Source of the DNA: Aaosphaeria pasadenensis
Lineage: Eukaryota; Ascomycota; Dothideomycetes; Pleosporales
NCBI GenBank assembly: GCA_022813625.1
Contig: JAKLMB010000002.1
Location: forward strand, 1,922,001 to 1,986,000
Direction: 5' to 3'
Length of the DNA stretch: 64,000 nt
The notes below the pieces were generated by a model that saw only the letters and a list, made by a program, of their open reading frames with translations, did not search any database and was not told the DNA's origin. Positions within the stretch are counted from its first letter, which is position 1. Each line of letters begins with the position of its first letter. Positions 59,001 through 64,000 of this stretch are shown here, one piece after another. The position numbers and the translations under genes are program-made.

Positions 59001-60851
59001 TGCACTGACTAGGCCGAACCTCCGGAAAGGACTCGCGGTTGCATTGTTTCATAATCCGTTGGCTCCACGTTCAGCAACCTATTCCCCCAAGTGTTTCGCA
59101 TGGTGACGCAGTTCCTAGATCCACCGAATTGCATCTTCTGTGTAGCAAGCATCTGGCACCCTGTCCCGCATGCTCGACACCGCTCGCATTGACCGAATCT
59201 CCTTTCACTGCCCCATAATCTGTACGCTTTAGAACTACCGTGTCCGATCTTGGACACATGAACTGCCAGGAACGTTTGCCCGGGAGATGTCGCACTGCAG
59301 CATTGAAATGTCACATTGCAGTATGCCTGGCCAGTGGGCAGTCAGAGCGGCTGGCTGGAGGAGCAGCAACACTCATCAAAGTCTGGATCAACACTTCGTG
59401 CCTCCTTCAACACTGGTTGACGGGTTACCTCTGGCCTGGCGACAATACTCTTGGATGTACGAAGTAACTACTGCGTACTGCGTTGAGTGACCGTGGACCT
59501 GCCATGGTCACCCGTCTCACAGAGTCCGCAGGATGTAGACACCGTCACTGCCTACACCTACCGAGTACCAGTATGGCTGAGACCTCCCAGTGGACTTGAG
59601 CATCAAATGACCCAGTATAGTCAATACAGGTAGCAACCATAGCGCGAATCAGGTTCACTTGGTAGGATTGCTGAGGCAACATTAGTGCAAATCTGCGCAA
59701 ATGTGGCGAGGGCATAACCCAAACCTCTGATGTCCAGACAAGTAATTACGAGTAGGTTGGACTTATGGCATTGCTATGCATGGCGTTTTGCGCGTCGGGT
59801 GAATTCAATCAAGTCTCTCGCGGAAGGCCATCTCCATCTGTATTTAGATCTAGTGCTGCTCTTTTCCACGAGTGAACGACAATTTATGGCTTGAATCCAC
59901 TGACCTGGTTGGAGAAGAGACAGTATAGAATGGGCGGCGATAGCATTTGTTGGAAAAAGACAACAGCATGATAACATGTACAGTACTCCGTACTACTTTC
60001 GTACATGCCACACTGCACTACGTGACTTCACCCAGATACCAAAAGGAAAAATAGTACTCAATAACATGGTCCAGCCTTTGTACTCCGTACTTCGTTCCCA
60101 CCTGTCGTCCCCGCTCCAACTGGGGGACTGTCGCTCTGGCTGTAATAGCAGAATGGAAACGTGGGATAAGTTGGTCGAAAAGCTTACCTTGCATTGTGAA
60201 TTAGGAACATTTGACTTGAGCCTCCACGGGGTATTAACTCTCCACACGGAGCACTCCGTACTTCCATCATCTACTCAAGTCGAAATGATATTGCGGAGTT
60301 CTATTCGAGGGAGAGGGAAGGCAAATACCGCACGCGGTCCCTGTTTTTCGCCCAAAAGTACCAAACCCAGCATGTATATAGGTAACCACTGTTCTGAATA
60401 CGGAGTAATTACAGGTATGTAACTACCGAGGTAGGTACGTACCCAATGTATATAGCATTAGTGGTAGACAATGTATACTCCGTGCAGCCAGTGTCTAAGT
60501 AACTATGTATCATGTGCCCATCCACCCACCTTACAAGGTTATCCCTGTTTTGGTAAAGTCCTGCGCAGGCCTCCATCAACAGAATCGCAGAAGATATACG
60601 AGCACGGAAGAGCTCCGGCGCCGATACACTCACTTTACAAGACAATAGCACGACAACACAATTACAGGAGGATATACGAAGCACCCCGTACCTGCCGCAA
60701 TATCGTCCACTATTGGGTTCCGCACAGCTAGAATGCTGTAGCGGTGGGTTAACCATCAACAAGGGCTCCACAGAGCAGGTTGATCTCTCTTTTTCCATGG
60801 ATTAGCACTTTGTAGTGATTTTATTTTTGCAGCTGTAGCCTAGAAGTGAAA

Positions 60852-62135
60852 ATGACGATAACTTCACTACTGCATCTACCGCGGGAATTGCGAGATCAGG
60901 TGAGAGACACTACCAGTGGAGGAATCCGGCAACTCAAGCACCTATATTTTGTAACTAACGCAATCGTTCATTTCTAGATATACGATTACACACTCGCGCT
61001 CCCGGACAACAGGACTGAACACGCTCTGCGCATCGAGCGCCGCAACGTCAGACAGTTCCGGCCGACCCCAGCTTCTATCCTCCTCATTCTCCGCCATGAA
61101 TATCTTCTGCTCAACCGCCAAGTTGCCAGCGAAGCAACTGAAGTGCTTTTCAAGCACCACACCATTCATTTCAGTTGCGGTCCCTGGGTATTGAAGACGC
61201 TACTCACCAGAATCGAGCATGAACACTCCCAAATGGGCAAGCAATGGCTCCGATGGATGAAGAATATCGAGCTAAACTGGACTACGTTTCCAAATCTAAG
61301 ATTGTACCCGCCTGCAGAGGAATCCAGCAAGGGCTATTGGGGGGAAGAGCACGACGAGTATGAGATCGATGTTGATTATGTTCGAGGTGCGCAGTCGGAC
61401 TCCCACTACGACGAGTATGATTTCGATGGAGAGGCATACAACGATAACATGTATGCCCCGAATGATGGTAGCCTGTATCCGTCCTTCAGCCAACCCCCTG
61501 ATCCTATGGATCCCTTCGGCTTCTCCACCCACTACCCATTCACAGACCCGACACATGAACCCGTGGACGAAGCCGGTGGAACCGACGATATCGAAGTAAG
61601 GTTGGAAAAGCTCGTAGAACAGGAGGTGGTCCCGCTCTTTGATTATCTCGCCAGCCCAACCTTTGCGCTTTCGAGCATAACGTTTCCGCTCTACTTCATC
61701 GCCCGACGGACATATCACCACCAGAATATCACCCAAGCCGACACTGCACTGCCGCTCAAGCTTCGGTACTGGATTCGACTGGCCATATGCGCATTGCGCA
61801 CGCTTTTACAACCGGAAAGGCAGGGCAGCAATTCACCCTTCGACGCAGTCAGAGTCAGGTACATTCCGTGGGACATATGGGCCTCGATGGATCCTTCCGA
61901 TAACTTAGCTGGATTGGTGGAGAAGGGTCTGTGGAACGACCCTCACGACAATCATGGCATTGGGACTGGATGGGATGTTTTTCAGACCATCAGATTGGGC
62001 CTGGAGGCTACGGGAATTGACGTCACGAAAGAGTGCGTTACTGAGGTCCGCTTGATCAGGTGGCAGGGGGATTTAGACAGTCGGAGGGTGGGGGATGAAC
62101 TGGAAATATCGTTCAGAAGAGCATCTTCGCACTAA
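60852..62135 (+). CDS. F-box-like fungal protein of unknown function
   Basis: Exons 60852-60899 and 60978-62135 give 401 residues. The 48-nt first exon plus the splice gives SLLHLPRELRDQIYDYTL, the 'LPRELRxxIY' motif that opens a large fungal group with F-box-like N-termini. LLLNRQVASEATEVLFKHHTIHF follows and is typical of the group. The middle part (about 120-185) is acidic and Tyr/Asp/Pro-rich. The C-terminal half is helical with no recognised domain. Some such proteins may recruit substrates to SCF ubiquitin ligases, but most are uncharacterised. Its upstream side is the long gene-free region. Confidence 0.8.
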
Positions 62136-62529
62136 CTGGCGGACAGCCTTCTCCCAGTCTAATTTCTATACTTTCCCTCCATAGGTTCCAAATTGCAAAA
62201 GGAGAAGGAATTTGGGCATCGAGGAAACGCACATGGAACATTACAAGTTCACACCAATTGAATGATAGCCAGAAGTCGTGATAATTTCAATAAATGAACT
62301 GCATGGAAAACATTATAGTTGAATTACTTTTGAAAACCTATACTACGCCAGTCCGGAAAACCAAAGAGAGCTACCCTAGCTGCATACCACATCACTTTGG
62401 TCTCTCATTGCCACGCAGGGAGCAGCATGTGACGACAATACATAAACCTACATTTCACTTACGCTCGCGACGCTCCCTGGCCACCTAGGCGAGGTCGGGC
62501 TGGTGTTTTCGTTGACAAGCATACACAGC
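62136..62529. other. Intergenic region between convergent 3' ends
   Basis: About 390 bases. AATAAA at about 62289 could be a polyadenylation signal for the upstream gene. Confidence 0.45.
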
Positions 62530-64000
62530 TTAGAAGGTGACCTTCTTTCCAGAGAAGTCACCGAAGCCACCACGGTTGGTGGAGCCAAATCCACCACGAG
62601 CTCCACCGCGACCACCGCCACGACCACCTCCACGGCCGCCGCGGCCGCGATCGCCGAATCCACCACGGCCACCACCACGGCCACCGCCGCGACCACCTCC
62701 GAAGCCGCCACCGTTCTGAGGGGGGCGGGCCGAGGCAAAGTCTAGGCGGATGGCGCGGCCAGCAATATCAGCGCCGTTGAGAGCCTCGAGAGCAGCCTTG
62801 GCCTCTTCAACGGTAGTGAAATCGACATAGCCGAAGCCCTTTGGCTGGCCAGACTCACGATCGGTCGGCAGCGAGACACGAGTGATCTCGCCATAGGCGG
62901 AGAAGGCCTCGGAAATCAGATCGTTCGTAGCATCGAAAGAGACATTGCCGATGAAGAGGGTGTTGCTCTCGGCACTGCGCTGGTCACCGAACTTCTGGGC
63001 GCGAGCGTTGGGCTTGTCACCACCTTGGTTGTTCTGTCGTGGGGCTGCAAAGTCAACGTTCAAGGCGCGGTTGTCCAAATCCTTTCCATGCATCTCCTTC
63101 TGTGCCTTCTTAGCGTCGGCGCCAGAGACAAAAGTGACGTATCCGAAACCCTTGGAGCGACCAGAGTCACGATCGGTGACAATGCGACAACCCTCGATCT
63201 CACCGAAGGAGGAGAACTCGCGCTGAAGCCAATCCTCGTCCACATTCCAGGAGAGGTTACCGACAAACAGGTTGCCATTCTCCTCTTCGCCCTGGGCAGC
63301 GGCGGTCTCGGTCTTGGTCTTCTTAACAACAGGCTCAGCCTCAGCTTCGGCCTTCCTCTTCTTGGATGGTGCCTCCTCCTCACTATCGCTGTCGGTCTCG
63401 CTGTCGCTGGAACCGGACTCAGAATCGCTAGACGCGTCAGAGTCTTCGGAAGATGCCTGATAAGTCAGTATGAATTTTCATGTTCGATTGATTGATGTAT
63501 TTACCTCGGCCTTGGCTGCAGTCTTCTTCGTGGCTGGCTTCTCGTCCTCGGACTCATCCTCGCTGCTGTCGCTTGAAGAATCATCGCTGGAGCTTTCAGA
63601 GGCATCCTTCTTCACGGCCTTGGCATTGCCATTGACCTTCGGGGCCTCCTCCTCCTCGTCGCTGCTGCTGGAAGAATCATCGCTCGACGAATCAGAGTCA
63701 GATTCCTCAGCGGGCTTCTTCGCACCCTTAGCCTTGACGGGTGCTTTGGTATCAACCTCTTCCTCGCTCTCACTTGCGGAGCTGTCGTCTTCGTCTTCGC
63801 TGGAGCTGGAGCTAGAGTCGGACTCAGGCTCGGGAGTAGGCACCTTCTTGGATTTCTTCTTTGAAAGGCTACTGGCAGCAGATTTGGCGATCTTCTTGCT
63901 GTTTGCCTTGGAGGATTGGGTAGGCTTAGTCACACGACCTTCCTTGACGCTGGAAAGTTCGGCCTTCTTGGCGCTGCCCTTCTTCGAGGACTTGTCGCTG
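62530..64000 (-). CDS. Nucleolin/Gar2/Nsr1-like RNA-binding protein, 5' end beyond the window
   Basis: Visible exons are 64000-63505 and 63456-62530 (about 473 residues; start missing). The N-terminal part has Lys-rich stretches alternating with Ser/Asp/Glu blocks, which resemble CK2-type acidic tracts. Two RRMs follow: NLFVGNLSWNVDEDWLQREF with RNP1 KGFGYVTF, and TLFIGNVSFDATNDLISEAF with RNP1 KGFGYVDF. The tail is an RGG/GGR box ending FSGKKVTF. This is the classic nucleolin-like layout (S. pombe Gar2, yeast Nsr1), nucleolar proteins needed for 18S rRNA maturation and small-subunit assembly. The 48-bp intron lies in the acidic region. Confidence 0.9.

Larger units (their letters stand above)
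52478..60851. other. 8.4-kb gene-free region between bHLH and F-box-like genes
   Basis: No convincing coding region on either strand. It falls into two parts. 52478 to about 55500 is pyrimidine-rich on the minus strand (purine-rich on plus) with many simple repeats, fitting a long leader and promoter of the bHLH gene. About 55600-60500 is dense in GTAC-N3-GTAC words and short palindromes. No transposon, RNA gene or gene relic was recognised. Confidence 0.55.

Noticed and set aside
62448..62738. Open frames on both strands over the RGG box
   Set aside because: Shadows of the Gly/Arg codon repeats of the nucleolin-like gene.
1..64000. tRNA, rRNA or transposon
   Set aside because: I looked for T-loop GGTTCGA-type sequences with cloverleaf partners, reverse transcriptase or transposase motifs and long terminal repeats, and found none convincing by eye. 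A tRNAscan-SE and RepeatMasker run would be decisive.

Overview
The window looks like nuclear DNA of a filamentous ascomycete (Pezizomycotina). Nearly every gene is cut by short GT-AG introns of about 45-65 bp. The gene set is fungal: a palC-type BRO1 protein, a MeaB-like bZIP factor, an Msb1/Mug8-domain protein, ERG26, an AA8-AA12 cytochrome/PQQ dehydrogenase, ACS-type and APC permeases, and an F-box-like 'LPRELRDQIY' protein. I cannot fix the class (Leotiomycetes or Dothideomycetes are possible). Splice models were worked out by hand from frame continuity, intron borders and recalled family sequences. They are predictions.

Layout. 1-1356 (-) Msb1/Mug8-domain protein, cut by the left edge. 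3304-4659 (+) unrecognised coiled-coil protein. 5649-7789 (+) secreted AA8-AA12 oxidoreductase. 8635-10831 (-) MFS anion/vitamin permease. 12242-13506 (+) aldo-keto reductase. 16290-17814 (+) MeaB-like bZIP factor with a long leader. 18609-20090 (+) secreted M14 carboxypeptidase. 20500-20935 (+) complex I PDSW-type subunit. 21518-22992 (+) palC. 23637-25604 (+) APC permease. 26054-27606 (+) SH3BGR/glutaredoxin-like protein with an acidic and Lys/Ser-rich tail. 27737-29491 (-) UBE3D-like E3. 29955-31133 (+) ERG26. 31542-33034 (-) UBE2Z-like E2 with a second UBC-like domain. 34156-34744 (+) TRAPP subunit TRS23, its start codon split by an intron. 35314-36360 (-) RPN10. 36865-37618 (+) borealin-like protein. 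40235-42655 (+) C2H2 factor. 43656-45370 (+) MFS transporter. 47030-48859 (+) NTF2-like protein with repeated aromatic motifs. 50657-52477 (-) bHLH factor. 52478-60851 gene-free. 60852-62135 (+) F-box-like protein. 62530-64000 (-) nucleolin/Gar2-like RRM protein, cut by the right edge.

Most genes are ordinary housekeeping or accessory genes, with no biosynthetic cluster, transposon, tRNA, rRNA or CRISPR that I could see. Three ubiquitin-proteasome genes (E3, E2, RPN10) lie within 9 kb. The regulators (bZIP, C2H2, bHLH) have the longest upstream regions. The most striking unexplained signal is a vocabulary of short GTAC-containing words. Chief among them is GTAC-TCC-GTAC, with nine perfect copies against about 0.03 expected by chance. 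These words recur only between genes and crowd into 55.6-60.5 kb.
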